The notes: generated from the letters alone by a model not told the origin. A DNA stretch of 18,002 bases from G020353115 sp964389685 (GCA_964389685.1 CAYMFM010000081.1:1-18002); one strand, 5' to 3'; counted from the stretch's first letter, positions 1 to 7,312 are shown. Made by a program: numbers and translations.

Positions 1-42
1 CGAATTTTAGGTATTTTAGCAACAGAAAGAAAAAACGATACC

Positions 43-1029
43 ATGAATTCAATCAACTGGGGCATCCTCGGATGTGGCAATATTGCTGTTTCATTTGCAC
101 GTGACCTTGCTGTTCTGCGGGATGCCAGACTGCTGGGTGTAGCATCAAAATCAGAAGAACGGGCTGAAAAACTCGGGAAGACTTTCAATGTCGAACGCCG
201 ATATTATAGCTATTCAGAACTTGTCAACGATCCCGATATCGATGCGATATACGTGGCAACCCGGCACAACGATCACCTTGGTGCAGCAACCTTGTGTATC
301 GAAAACGGGAAATCTGTGCTGGTTGAAAAGCCATTTTGTGTAAATGCAGCAGAAGCAGAACAACTCATTGCCCTTGCACGCAGGAAAAAAGTGTTCCTGA
401 TGGAAGCGATGTGGACCAGGTTTCTGCCGGTCATTCAGGCAGTGAAAGAACGGATTAAAAAGGGAGATATCGGAGCAGTCAATACGCTGTTTGCCGATTT
501 TGGATTCAAGGCACCATATGATCCTAAAAGCAGGGTATATAATCCGGAACTGGCAGGCGGTGCACTGCTTGATATCGGTATTTATCCCATATCCTTCGCT
601 TCCCTGATCTTTGAAAAACAACCGGATGAGATTTTAAGCCATGCCATCATCGGCACCACTTCGGTGGATGAGCAATCATCCTATCTGTTCCGTTATGGTG
701 ATTATGCCCTGGCTATCCTGGCAAGTACCATCCGGGGAATATCACCACGGAGTGCACATGTCGTGGGAGAAAATGGGTCGTTTCATATCCCTCAGTTCTG
801 GAAAGCAAGAAACGCAATCCTCATCCGTGAGGAGAAAACAATAGAGGTTATCGAACCGGCTTTTCAGGGCTCCGGTTATAATTACCAGGCTCAGGAGGTG
901 ATGGATTGCATCCGCCGTGGAGAAACCGAAAGCAGCATAATGCCCCTGGATGAATCACTGGCGATCATGCAAACCATGGATCAGGTGAGGGATCAGATCG
1001 GATTGAAATATCCGTTTGAAACGGAGTGA
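43..1029 (+). CDS. Gfo/Idh/MocA-family NAD(P)-dependent oxidoreductase
   Basis: Predicted soluble sugar- or diol-oxidising dehydrogenase of 328 aa, the usual family length. The N-terminal Rossmann fold carries the nucleotide-binding motif GILGCGNIA (residues 7-15). The conserved EKP motif, whose Lys is catalytic in this family, is at 95-97. The C-terminal domain holds GGALLDIGIYP (172-182), where Asp177 and Tyr181 sit where many relatives have D-x-x-x-H. This Tyr form, with the EAMWTRF segment (121-127), resembles the dimeric dihydrodiol dehydrogenase / xylose dehydrogenase subgroup. That subgroup assignment is from motif recognition, so the substrate is unknown. The start is ATG at 43 after an A-rich leader with no clear Shine-Dalgarno. 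No clear partner gene adjoins it: downstream comes a repeat-bearing 290-bp gap, and only 42 bases precede it in the window. Confidence 0.93.
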   Translation: MNSINWGILGCGNIAVSFARDLAVLRDARLLGVASKSEERAEKLGKTFNVERRYYSYSELVNDPDIDAIYVATRHNDHLGAATLCIENGKSVLVEKPFCVNAAEAEQLIALARRKKVFLMEAMWTRFLPVIQAVKERIKKGDIGAVNTLFADFGFKAPYDPKSRVYNPELAGGALLDIGIYPISFASLIFEKQPDEILSHAIIGTTSVDEQSSYLFRYGDYALAILASTIRGISPRSAHVVGENGSFHIPQFWKARNAILIREEKTIEVIEPAFQGSGYNYQAQEVMDCIRRGETESSIMPLDESLAIMQTMDQVRDQIGLKYPFETE

Positions 1030-1320
1030 TGATTATTATAAACTCAAGTTGCCAGTTATAATAAGTACTAGTGTCATGTCAACCTTATATTGACGCTTTT
1101 GTCATTCCGAACTTGTTTCGGAATCTGCTTTTATTCAAAGAGATGCTGAAACCCCAGCCTGCCGGCTGGCAGGAGTTCAGCATGACGATCCTCACTTTCA
1201 TGCTTGATATGATACTAGCTCCATAGGAGTACCTATGGTGCAGCTTGAGTTAATTAGTAAGCTATATAGCAGGAAAACTAACAATTGTTCCTTATTTTTA
1301 TCCGGAAATCTTTCCAACCC
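1030..1320. other. Repeat-bearing intergenic region
   Basis: No gene is supported in this gap. It holds the composite palindrome at 1101-1186 and a separate 7-bp hairpin at 1221-1238 (CCATAGG, 4-nt loop, CCTATGG). A TTG-initiated extension of the next gene (from 1285) lies in its last part, but the protein family begins near the ATG at 1321. No TAnnTTTG promoter box was seen here. Confidence 0.6.
1101..1186. repeat. Composite palindromic element with three-way-junction potential
   Basis: The outer ends GTCATTCCGAAC (1101-1112) and GTTCAGCATGAC (1175-1186) are imperfect inverted repeats. Inside are two hairpins: ATTCCGAA (1104-1111) with TTCGGAAT (1117-1124), and ATGCTGAA (1143-1150) with TTCAGCAT (1176-1183). 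The loop of the second holds another palindrome, CCTGCC (1158-1163), GGCT, GGCAGG (1168-1173). The outer sequence resembles a dispersed Bacteroidota intergenic repeat that I recognise from memory. No coding capacity. Confidence 0.8.
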
Positions 1321-1782
1321 ATGGAAAAAGAATTTATCAATATCCGCGTAGCCATAGATTTTGATGGAACCATTGTTGAACATGCATATCCGGATATCGG
1401 AGAGGAGAAATTGTTCGCGTTTGAAACCTTGAGGGAGATGCAAAAAAAAGGATTCAGGCTTATTTTATGGACATACCGTACAGGAAAAGAGCTGGAAGAA
1501 GCCCTTGAGTTTTGCCGGCAGAGGGGCGTGGAATTCTATGCAGTGAACAAGAGTTACCCCGAGGAGGTTTTTGATGAATCAGTGAGCAGGAAAATAGATG
1601 CAGATCTGTTTATCGATGACAAAAATATCGAAGGATTTCCAGGCTGGAGTAAGATATGGCAAATGCTGAATGCCGGTATAGTAGAAGATCAGAAGATGGC
1701 TCAGAAAAAATTTGCCGGTGCGAATATTTCACTGATCCAGGGTCTGCGGAAACTGTTTAAAAGAAAAAACCATGAGGAATAA
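1321..1782 (+). CDS. BT0820-like HAD-superfamily hydrolase
   Basis: Small cytoplasmic HAD phosphatase of 153 aa. Motif I is DFDGT (13-17), with nucleophile Asp13 and acid/base Asp15. Motif II is the Thr of LILWTYR (Thr51), motif III Lys91, and motif IV the acidic pair Asp99-Asp100 in LFIDDKN. The cap is minimal. The overall pattern, with WTYRTG and GWSKIW, matches the Bacteroides BT0820-type group. The substrate is not predictable. A TTG at 1285 would add 12 residues, but ATG 1321 puts the start just before the first core strand. The 3' end overlaps the next gene by 11 nt, so the two are almost certainly one transcript. The C-terminal tail after about residue 120 is Lys-rich. Confidence 0.85.
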   Translation: MEKEFINIRVAIDFDGTIVEHAYPDIGEEKLFAFETLREMQKKGFRLILWTYRTGKELEEALEFCRQRGVEFYAVNKSYPEEVFDESVSRKIDADLFIDDKNIEGFPGWSKIWQMLNAGIVEDQKMAQKKFAGANISLIQGLRKLFKRKNHEE

Positions 1783-2929
1783 CGCTTTCTCTATACCATT
1801 AAAAAATTTTGGAAACACAGGAACCCTTCTCCTGTCTATGTTCTTCCTGGTGGTTTCCTGCTCAGGCGGTAGTGACAGAAAGACCGTTCCAGATGAGACA
1901 AAAAAGCCGGGAGTACGGCGTGCAGAAACAGAGGCATTAACTGGAAAGATCAGCTATATTGTTAAACCCGAAAGGGAGGAGATTTTCCGCAGGGGCGAAC
2001 GTATTCCGGTCCAAATTGCCCTGATGGAGGGAGTGGCAGGGATCGATTCGTTCCAGGTGTTCATGAATGGCAGCTACCAGGGAGTATCCTATCGTGATGA
2101 CCTGCTTTTCAACTGGAATAGTGAACAATCACCCGTCGGGAAAAGAACCATTAAAACCGTAACATTCGGCAGGGATGGACAAAAAGAGAACAATACGGTT
2201 TTAGTAATTCTTCAATCCGATATCGTCCCGGAGCAGTATGGTTACCGGGTAGTGCACACTTATCCCCATGATATAACCGCCTATACCCAGGGCCTTGTAT
2301 ATGAAGATGGGATCCTTTACGAAAGCACCGGACAACGGGGTGAATCAACCCTGCGCAAAGTAAATCTGGAAACTGGTGAACTGATCGAGAGCCTGAACCT
2401 TCCCCCCAACCTGTTTGGTGAAGGAGCCTGCATCCTCGATGATAAAATTATTCAGCTTACCTGGACATCAAAAGTGGGCTTCGTTTATGACAAAGAATCC
2501 TTCCGTGTTATCAACCGGATCGAATACCCTACCCAGGGATGGGGATTGACGACAAACGGAGAACAGCTGATCATGAGCGATGGTTCCCATATCATCTATT
2601 TCCTTGAGCCGCAATACTTTACGGAATTATCCCGGATAGAGGTGTTTGATTATGAGAAAGCCATCACCAACCTGAATGAACTGGAGTATATTGATGGTAA
2701 GATCTATGCCAATGTCTATCAGACGGACTTCATCGTGGTGATTGAGCCTGAAACTGGCAGGGTGTTGTCACGAATCGATCTGAAAGGGCTGCTTCAACCG
2801 GAAGATGTGCATGACCGGATCGATGTCCTGAACGGCATTGCATGTGATCCGGAGAACAAGCGGTTGTTCGTAACTGGCAAGCGCTGGCCAAAACTTTATG
2901 AGATCCAACTGGTAAAGAAGAAAAGTTAA
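1772..2929 (+). CDS. Glutaminyl-peptide cyclotransferase lipoprotein (glutamine cyclotransferase family)
   Basis: Predicted to convert N-terminal glutamine to pyroglutamate. The 385-aa protein starts with a type II signal peptide: a hydrophobic stretch (17-28), then lipobox VVSC with lipid-anchored Cys30. Residues 60-150 look like a beta-sandwich (Ig-like) spacer. Residues 157-383 form the five-bladed beta-propeller of the family, with YTQGL (171-175), FGEG (215-218) and the closing segment DVLNGIACDPENKRLFVTGKRWPKLYEI. The catalytic domain should therefore face the periplasm or cell surface. The start ATG lies inside the preceding HAD gene (11-nt overlap), indicating translational coupling. 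The family call is strong. The identity of the spacer domain and the physiological substrate are inferred or unknown. Confidence 0.9.
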   Translation: MRNNAFSIPLKNFGNTGTLLLSMFFLVVSCSGGSDRKTVPDETKKPGVRRAETEALTGKISYIVKPEREEIFRRGERIPVQIALMEGVAGIDSFQVFMNGSYQGVSYRDDLLFNWNSEQSPVGKRTIKTVTFGRDGQKENNTVLVILQSDIVPEQYGYRVVHTYPHDITAYTQGLVYEDGILYESTGQRGESTLRKVNLETGELIESLNLPPNLFGEGACILDDKIIQLTWTSKVGFVYDKESFRVINRIEYPTQGWGLTTNGEQLIMSDGSHIIYFLEPQYFTELSRIEVFDYEKAITNLNELEYIDGKIYANVYQTDFIVVIEPETGRVLSRIDLKGLLQPEDVHDRIDVLNGIACDPENKRLFVTGKRWPKLYEIQLVKKKS

Positions 2930-3001
2930 TAGTTACAGGTTAAATGTTATAAGTTAAAGGAGAAACGTTCAACATCGAACAATGAACATTTCCCAAGGTA
3001 T

Positions 3002-3020
3002 GCCTGCCCGACCGGCAGGC
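3002..3020. repeat. GC-rich mini-palindrome (GCCTGCC...GGCAGGC)
   Basis: A 7-bp perfect stem (3002-3008 with 3014-3020) and 5-nt loop, followed by a GCC-TTC-GGC mini-hairpin. It shares the TGCCTGCC core with copies at 10534-10552 and 11630-11668, so it is a member of the same dispersed family. Confidence 0.65.
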
Positions 3021-3033
3021 GGGCCTTCGGCAC

Positions 3034-3061
3034 AACCTCCAACCTCCAACCTCCAACCTCC
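3034..3061 (+). repeat. Short tandem repeat, (AACCTCC)x4
   Basis: Four perfect copies of the heptamer AACCTCC at 3034, 3041, 3048 and 3055, wedged between two GC-rich mini-hairpins. A slippage-type microsatellite with no visible function. Confidence 0.9.
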
Positions 3062-3086
3062 CCCATAGGGGTGCCTACGGCACAAC
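3061..3086. repeat. Paired mini-hairpin element, empty form
   Basis: CCCC-ATA-GGGG runs directly into TGCC-TAC-GGCA and then CAAC. The same CCCC-nnn-GGGG-TGCC...GGCA-CAAC frame recurs at 3520-3584 with about 40 extra nucleotides in the second loop. Confidence 0.7.
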
Positions 3087-3144
3087 GGTTAACCAACTAA
3101 AAACATGCACCAGGTTAAGAGTGGATGGTATATCAATTATTTCA

Positions 3145-3404
3145 GGCCCCGTAGGGGCCAGATGTTGGTAGACCCCGGGCAACGTGTGGTATAAATTTTC
3201 TCCGAGCAATTGGCTGAAATGAAAAACCGTACATTTCTGTCGGAGAATTGCATAAAACAACTTCATGTCAGTGAATGGATGACGTTAAAGTGGATTGGTG
3301 CTTTCCGGTCCATGAAATGTTTTCCCGTTGAATAACAAAGCAGCTGGACCGTTTTTTTGTGGGTTGCAATACCTGTTTTACCAACGTGGCGCTCCTCTGG
3401 AGCG
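3145..3404. repeat. Inverted pair of hairpin+GTTGGTA repeats bounding about 210 bp
   Basis: Left copy: stem GGCCCC-GTA-GGGGCC (3145-3159) followed by GTTGGTA (3164-3170). Right copy in opposite orientation: TACCAAC (3379-3385) followed by stem CGCTCC-TCT-GGAGCG (3390-3404). The stems differ in sequence but share size, 3-nt loop and the adjoining conserved heptamer, a MITE-like or BIME-like arrangement. The enclosed DNA has one short open stretch (3195-3335) and no recognised gene. Confidence 0.6.
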
Positions 3405-3519
3405 TAAAACGTTAATCTCCGCCTTAGTTCTGCCGATGAGGCAGGGGGGATAAAGGGTAATATAAAATGCACGACCAATAGTGCCCGGTCATGACAACCA
3501 GTGCCTTCGGCAGAACATC

Positions 3520-3584
3520 CCCCAAAGGGGTGCCTTACGCTTGCGCTGAATCCGCCAACTGGCGGAGTAGGCGCACGGCACAAC
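3520..3584. repeat. Paired mini-hairpin element, filled form
   Basis: The outer frame matches the element at 3061-3086: CCCC-AAA-GGGG-TGCC at 3520-3534 and GGCA-CAAC at 3577-3584. The loop contains a further palindrome, TCCGCCA (3551-3557), AC, TGGCGGA (3560-3566). The same inner palindrome recurs at 14482-14497. Confidence 0.7.
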
Positions 3585-3657
3585 ATTCAACATCAAACAC
3601 ACAACATTCAACATTAAAAGAAAGATTAGCAGACTCTTCGTCCCCCTTTGACGAAAA

Positions 3658-3675
3658 GCCTGACTGCCGTCAGGC
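3658..3675. repeat. Mini-palindrome GCCTGAC/GTCAGGC next to the lipid kinase 3' end
   Basis: Perfect 7-bp stem (3658-3664 with 3669-3675) and 4-nt loop, followed by CCTATGGCGGACG (3683-3695). GGCGGACGTTC at the end of this tract is also found at 14492-14502. It could act as a terminator-like hairpin for the minus-strand kinase gene, but no T-run was seen. Confidence 0.5.
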
Positions 3676-3699
3676 AGGCACGCCTATGGCGGACGTTCC

Positions 3700-4647
3700 T
3701 CACACTCTTCCCACAATCACCTGCAGGCAATTCGGCAGGATCTCAAACTCAACCGGTGTATGTCCCAGTGATTCTCCGTCGGATTCTGCATAAATCAGCG
3801 GATCGGAATCAATGCGGATCCGCTTTCCGGTGAACCCTTCAATCATCGGATGCTCCAGGATGTGCCCATCGTACAGTTTCTTCAGGCTGGTAATAACCCT
3901 GAGTTTGCCCATATCTTTAATAACGGTGAGATCCAACAGCCCGTCATCCGGCTTTGCACCGGGAGTCTGAAGCATCCCTCCTCCCGCATACCGGCCGTTT
4001 CCCAGGCTGATGGAGAGCACGCTGTTTTCAAATACGGATTTCCCGTCAACCTCAATGGAAACGCGTGTGCTCTTGTAGTTCATCAGGGTGGTAAAAATGT
4101 TGAGAAAGTAGAGCAACACCCCGTGTTTACCTTCCTCTTTCTGCTTGTTGGCTTTTTGCACCACCCGGGCATCGAATCCCAATCCGGCAATGTTGATGAA
4201 ATACCTCGATGTTTGCTTGCCTGATGCTATGTACCGGACCAGGCCTGCATCCTGGCGAAAGGTCTGTCCCTTTTTCAGTATCCTGATCGCTTCTTCATAA
4301 TCGGATGGAATGTGAAACATTCTCCCCCAGTCGTTTCCGGTCCCAACCGGGATCATTCCCAGGAGAACCTTTTCCGTGGCAACCCTCGACTGGGCGAAGA
4401 TCCCATTGACGGCTTCATTCAGGGTCCCGTCACCCCCGATAACAATGATCTTGTCTGTGCCTTTGTTAACTGCTTCAGTAACCAGTTCGATGGCATGATA
4501 CTTCCGGAGCGTGAACTGATGGGTAAAAGAGAATCCATTTTGCCCGAGCAAACAGGATATCTTATCCCAGTCTTTTTCCCCTTCGCCACTTCCGGCAACG
4601 GGATTGACCAGGACAAACCATGACGAACCGGAATTGTTTTTGTTCAT
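3700..4647 (-). CDS. Diacylglycerol kinase-family lipid kinase (YegS/DgkB-like)
   Basis: A 315-aa cytoplasmic, membrane-associating lipid kinase predicted to phosphorylate diacylglycerol or a related lipid using ATP. Motifs: NPVAGSG (15-21); the nucleotide-binding GGDGTLNE (71-78); PVGTGNDWGR (100-109); GFDARVV (157-163); and the C-terminal sandwich motif around TPGAKPDDGLLDL (228-240). Length is normal for the family. The start is ATG (CAT at 4645-4647). It is transcribed divergently from parA across a 216-bp gap, and no clear TAnnTTTG box was found on its strand. Its stop lies at the edge of the palindrome-rich region, so repeats reach the very end of the gene without cutting it. The exact lipid substrate is unknown. 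Confidence 0.93.
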   Translation of the reverse strand: MNKNNSGSSWFVLVNPVAGSGEGEKDWDKISCLLGQNGFSFTHQFTLRKYHAIELVTEAVNKGTDKIIVIGGDGTLNEAVNGIFAQSRVATEKVLLGMIPVGTGNDWGRMFHIPSDYEEAIRILKKGQTFRQDAGLVRYIASGKQTSRYFINIAGLGFDARVVQKANKQKEEGKHGVLLYFLNIFTTLMNYKSTRVSIEVDGKSVFENSVLSISLGNGRYAGGGMLQTPGAKPDDGLLDLTVIKDMGKLRVITSLKKLYDGHILEHPMIEGFTGKRIRIDSDPLIYAESDGESLGHTPVEFEILPNCLQVIVGRV

Positions 4648-4779
4648 ACCGAACTTTACGGATTGATAATCATATAGAATGCCCGATAAATATCAGAAAA
4701 TTTATGATACGATGTTAATAATTTGTTTATAAATGAAGAAAAAATGTTTACAATTCAATTTAGGGTAAAAATCTTTAAA

Positions 4780-4808
4780 GAGTGGTAAAGTCGTATCTTT
4801 GACCACTC
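4780..4808 (+). promoter_or_regulatory. parA promoter -7 box inside an inverted repeat
   Basis: TATCTTTG (4794-4801) matches the Bacteroidota -7 consensus TAnnTTTG and lies 63 nt before the parA ATG. It is enclosed by perfect arms GAGTGGT (4780-4786) and ACCACTC (4802-4808), with a further inner AAAG (4787-4790) / CTTT (4797-4800). The dyad could be an operator covering the promoter. A -33 element is not clear. Confidence 0.55.
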
Positions 4809-4863
4809 GTAACAGGGATAAAACAGTGGATACATTATAAGAAAAATCATAATCAATCATTAG

Positions 4864-5664
4864 ATGGCAAAGACAATTGCATTGGCGAATCAAAAAGGGG
4901 GAGTTGGAAAGACAACCACAGTGATCAATCTTGCTGCAAGCCTGGCAGCACTGGAAACGAAAGTACTGATTGTTGATGCAGATCCACAGGCAAATGCTAC
5001 ATCCGGTATCGGTTTTGATATCCGGAACATAAAAACAAGCATTTATGAATGCCTGATTGATGGCGTTAATCCCAAAGATATCATTCTGTCCACTGAGATT
5101 GACAATCTGGACCTGATTCCAAGCCACATTGACCTGGTAGGTGCCGAGATTGAAATGTTGAACCTTCCCAACCGAGAAAAAGTGCTGAAACAGGTCATCG
5201 AGAAGGTCAGGGACAACTATGAATTTGTGTTCATCGACTGTTCACCCTCACTCGGGCTTCTTACGGTAAATGCTTTAACGGCAGCTGACTCAGTGATTAT
5301 ACCGGTACAGTGTGAATATTTTGCCCTGGAAGGTTTGGGGAAATTACTAAATACCATAAAGATCATACAAACCCGGTTGAACCCGGAGCTTGAAATCGAA
5401 GGATTTCTTCTGACGATGTATGATTCAAGGCTTCGCTTAAGCAACCAGGTGGTGGATGAAGTACAAAAGCATTTCCAGCAAATGGTGTTTGAAACCATCA
5501 TTCAGCGAAACATCAAATTGAGTGAGGCTCCCAGTTTCGGTAAACCGGCACTGATGTATGACGCCAATTCACGAGGGGCAATCAATCACCTGAATCTTGC
5601 CCGCGAATTGCTTCAAAAGAACGAAAAAACGAAAATCAGCAACGCTGAGAAAATTCTGGAATAA
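4864..5664 (+). CDS. parA: Chromosome-partitioning ATPase ParA (Soj)
   Basis: A 266-aa P-loop ATPase that binds DNA non-specifically when ATP-bound and works with ParB to segregate replication origins. It has the deviant Walker A KGGVGKTT (11-18) with signature Lys11, the Walker A' segment VDADPQ (37-42), and Walker B FVFIDCSPS (121-129). The length and lack of an N-terminal HTH extension fit the chromosomal ParA (Soj) class rather than large plasmid ParA. It is followed 50 nt downstream by parB, the normal chromosomal order, so they probably form one operon driven by the promoter at 4794. No parS-like 16-bp palindrome with a CACGTG core was found in the window. Confidence 0.97.
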   Translation: MAKTIALANQKGGVGKTTTVINLAASLAALETKVLIVDADPQANATSGIGFDIRNIKTSIYECLIDGVNPKDIILSTEIDNLDLIPSHIDLVGAEIEMLNLPNREKVLKQVIEKVRDNYEFVFIDCSPSLGLLTVNALTAADSVIIPVQCEYFALEGLGKLLNTIKIIQTRLNPELEIEGFLLTMYDSRLRLSNQVVDEVQKHFQQMVFETIIQRNIKLSEAPSFGKPALMYDANSRGAINHLNLARELLQKNEKTKISNAEKILE

Positions 5665-5714
5665 CAGGTATCAGTCATTAATTTACCCCATAATATTAAC
5701 CATTTGACAACAGG

Positions 5715-6593
5715 ATGACGAAACGAAATGCGTTGGGAAGAGGTCTTGGAGCACTGATTGACGATGCCGACAGGGAGAAACTGGAGCAGATTGGTTCAAT
5801 CAATGAGATCGATGTTGGACGGATTGATGTAAACCCCTTTCAACCAAGAGCCAGGATGGATGAGGAGGGATTAAATGAACTGGCGTCATCCATAAAAGAG
5901 CTGGGCATTATTCAACCCCTGACCGTCAGGAAGGTTGGTGAAAACCGGTTCCAGTTGATCACCGGTGAACGAAGATACAAAGCTGCTATTATTGCCGGTC
6001 TGAAAACAGTTCCTGCCTATATCCGTACAGCAGATGATCAGGCAATGCTTGAACTGGCACTCGTGGAGAATATCCAGAGAGAAGACCTGGATGCGATCGA
6101 GGTTGCTATCAGTTACCAGCGCCTGATCGAGGAGTGCAACCTGACCCAGGAGAACCTGAGCGATCGGGTGGGAAAGAAGCGGTCGACCATTTCCAATTAC
6201 CTCAGGCTGCTACGCCTGCCGGCTGAAATACAACTCGGAATCCGTGAAAAGAAGATTGGTATGGGGCATGCCCGGACCCTGATCAATGTAGATGACCCCA
6301 AAATCCAGATCCAGGCCTATTACCGGATTGTTGACGAAGATCTGTCTGTCAGAAAAGTTGAGGGTATTGTCAGGGCACTGAACAGAAAATCTGCGGACCT
6401 CAACGATACATCAGAAAGGAAGAAACAGAGAATTGCTGAATACAGCGAATTAGAACAACACCTCTCCAAATTTTTTAATTCCGATGTCCGGTTCAGGGTC
6501 AATGAACATGGAAAAGGCAGGATTGTTATTCCCTTTGAAACCGGCGAAGAGCTCGAACGCATTATCGGAATTTTCGATAAACTGAACGGTTAA
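5715..6593 (+). CDS. parB: Chromosome-partitioning protein ParB
   Basis: A 292-aa CTP-dependent DNA clamp that loads at parS and stimulates ParA. The N terminus LGRGLGALI (7-15) is the usual ParA-interacting signature. The ParB/sulfiredoxin-like CTPase domain follows (about 30-125), with GERRYKAA (84-91) and ENIQREDL (118-125). A helix-turn-helix parS-reading domain is at about 143-169. A C-terminal dimerisation region ends near residue 292. Length is typical. The start is ATG at 5715, after CAACAGG, 50 nt beyond the parA stop. The last codons lie next to the promoter of the following gene (box at 6600-6607). Confidence 0.97.
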   Translation: MTKRNALGRGLGALIDDADREKLEQIGSINEIDVGRIDVNPFQPRARMDEEGLNELASSIKELGIIQPLTVRKVGENRFQLITGERRYKAAIIAGLKTVPAYIRTADDQAMLELALVENIQREDLDAIEVAISYQRLIEECNLTQENLSDRVGKKRSTISNYLRLLRLPAEIQLGIREKKIGMGHARTLINVDDPKIQIQAYYRIVDEDLSVRKVEGIVRALNRKSADLNDTSERKKQRIAEYSELEQHLSKFFNSDVRFRVNEHGKGRIVIPFETGEELERIIGIFDKLNG

Positions 6594-6599
6594 ATTCCT

Positions 6600-6623
6600 T
6601 ATCTTTGCTGCAATTGATCAATT
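6600..6623 (+). promoter_or_regulatory. Promoter -7 box and palindrome before the DUF5683 gene
   Basis: TATCTTTG (6600-6607) fits TAnnTTTG and begins six nt after the parB stop. Right after it is the perfect 12-bp palindrome AATTGATCAATT (6612-6623), close to the expected transcription start, within a wider CTGCAA/TTGCAG dyad (6608-6629). The box makes the in-frame TTG at 6605 an unlikely start because it lies inside the promoter. Confidence 0.5.
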
Positions 6624-6640
6624 TTGCAGGATTTAACGGA

Positions 6641-7300
6641 ATGACAACATTGAACCGGACCACGACATTTACCTATTCCTTCCTCACCCTGTTAGCCCTC
6701 TTTTTCTTCGTGGGCGAACCCATGGTTGTGGCACAGGATGTGGTGCCGCCTCCTCTGCCGGATAGCCTGACCCTGGAAACTCACTCGCCAAGGAGAGCCT
6801 CATTGTATTCTGCCGTCCTTCCCGGAATGGGACAGATCTACAATAAGAAATACTGGAAAGCCCCGGTTGTTTATGCCGGATTTGGTGTCCTGGTATATTT
6901 CGTGATTTTCAATACAACCCATTACAATGATTTTAAAAACGGACTGGTGGATTTTACCGATACCATAGCGGGAACCGATAGTTACCTCAAGTTGATCAGT
7001 GACAAACTCGATCCTTCCACCTTTGACCCCATACTTCACCCGGATACCTATAATGCTTCATCTGCAGAATGGTTTGAAAAACAGTTGGAGAACGGCATGA
7101 ATTATTACCGCCGGAACAGGGATCTATCCTATATCGGTATGGGATTATGGTATATAGTGAACATCATTGATGCTACGGTTGACGCACACCTGTTCGATTA
7201 TGATGTGGGGGAGGACCTCTCTCTGCACATCGAACCCAGGTTCAAACAATCCCCCTATTCCCTCGAAACATTCGGATTGAAACTTACGTTTCAATTTTAA
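6641..7300 (+). CDS. DUF5683 membrane protein
   Basis: A 219-aa envelope protein of unknown function. A signal peptide or N-terminal membrane segment spans residues 12-31, with possible cleavage near VVAQ. After a Pro-rich linker (35-40) comes the conserved family core, SAVLPGMGQIYNKKYWKAP (57-75) followed by a hydrophobic segment (76-91), then a second hydrophobic region near LWYIVNIIDATVDAHLFDY. The C terminus is beta-like and ends in Phe, as often in Bacteroidota outer-membrane-linked proteins. ATG 6641 is preferred over TTG 6605, which lies inside the promoter box. The DUF5683 call rests on recognising the PGMGQIYNKKYWK core and the position after parB, which I recall as conserved in Bacteroidota. 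Confidence 0.8.
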   Translation: MTTLNRTTTFTYSFLTLLALFFFVGEPMVVAQDVVPPPLPDSLTLETHSPRRASLYSAVLPGMGQIYNKKYWKAPVVYAGFGVLVYFVIFNTTHYNDFKNGLVDFTDTIAGTDSYLKLISDKLDPSTFDPILHPDTYNASSAEWFEKQLENGMNYYRRNRDLSYIGMGLWYIVNIIDATVDAHLFDYDVGEDLSLHIEPRFKQSPYSLETFGLKLTFQF

Positions 7301-7304
7301 TGAC

Positions 7305-7312
7305 TATTTTTG
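7305..7312 (+). promoter_or_regulatory. Promoter -7 box before the mltD-like gene
   Basis: TATTTTTG matches TAnnTTTG and lies immediately after the stop of the DUF5683 gene. It is 23 nt before the ATG at 7328 and overlaps an in-frame TTG at 7310, arguing against that TTG as a start. No obvious -33 element. Confidence 0.45.

Larger units (their letters stand above)
2930..3699. other. 770-bp gene-free, palindrome-rich intergenic region
   Basis: No intact gene is supported; longer open frames here run across palindromes and are not protein-like. From left to right it holds: a GCCTGCC/GGCAGGC hairpin (3002-3020); a 7-bp unit AACCTCC repeated four times (3034-3061); paired mini-hairpins (3061-3083); two inverted copies of a hairpin plus GTTGGTA (3145-3170 and 3379-3404); a TGCC/GGCA mini-hairpin (3502-3512); a 'filled' copy of the paired mini-hairpins (3520-3584); AACATTCAACAT-type direct repeats (3582-3615); and GCCTGAC/GTCAGGC (3658-3675). 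Between the inverted copies is a 46-codon open stretch (3195-3335) that may be decayed coding sequence. Confidence 0.7.

Noticed and set aside
90..110. CACGTG core at 98-103 as a possible parS half
   Set aside because: The flanking bases do not match the parS consensus and it lies inside the oxidoreductase coding sequence.
3263..3586. Minus-strand open frame of 107 codons
   Set aside because: It runs across palindromes and mini-hairpins, has no recognisable domain, and its composition is that of repeats.
3850..4623. Plus-strand open frames opposite the lipid kinase
   Set aside because: They are antisense shadows of a gene with clear kinase motifs on the minus strand.
4648..4863. parS centromere site in the parA upstream region
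   Set aside because: No TGTTnCACGTGnAACA-like palindrome is present; the GAGTGGT dyad is unrelated in sequence.
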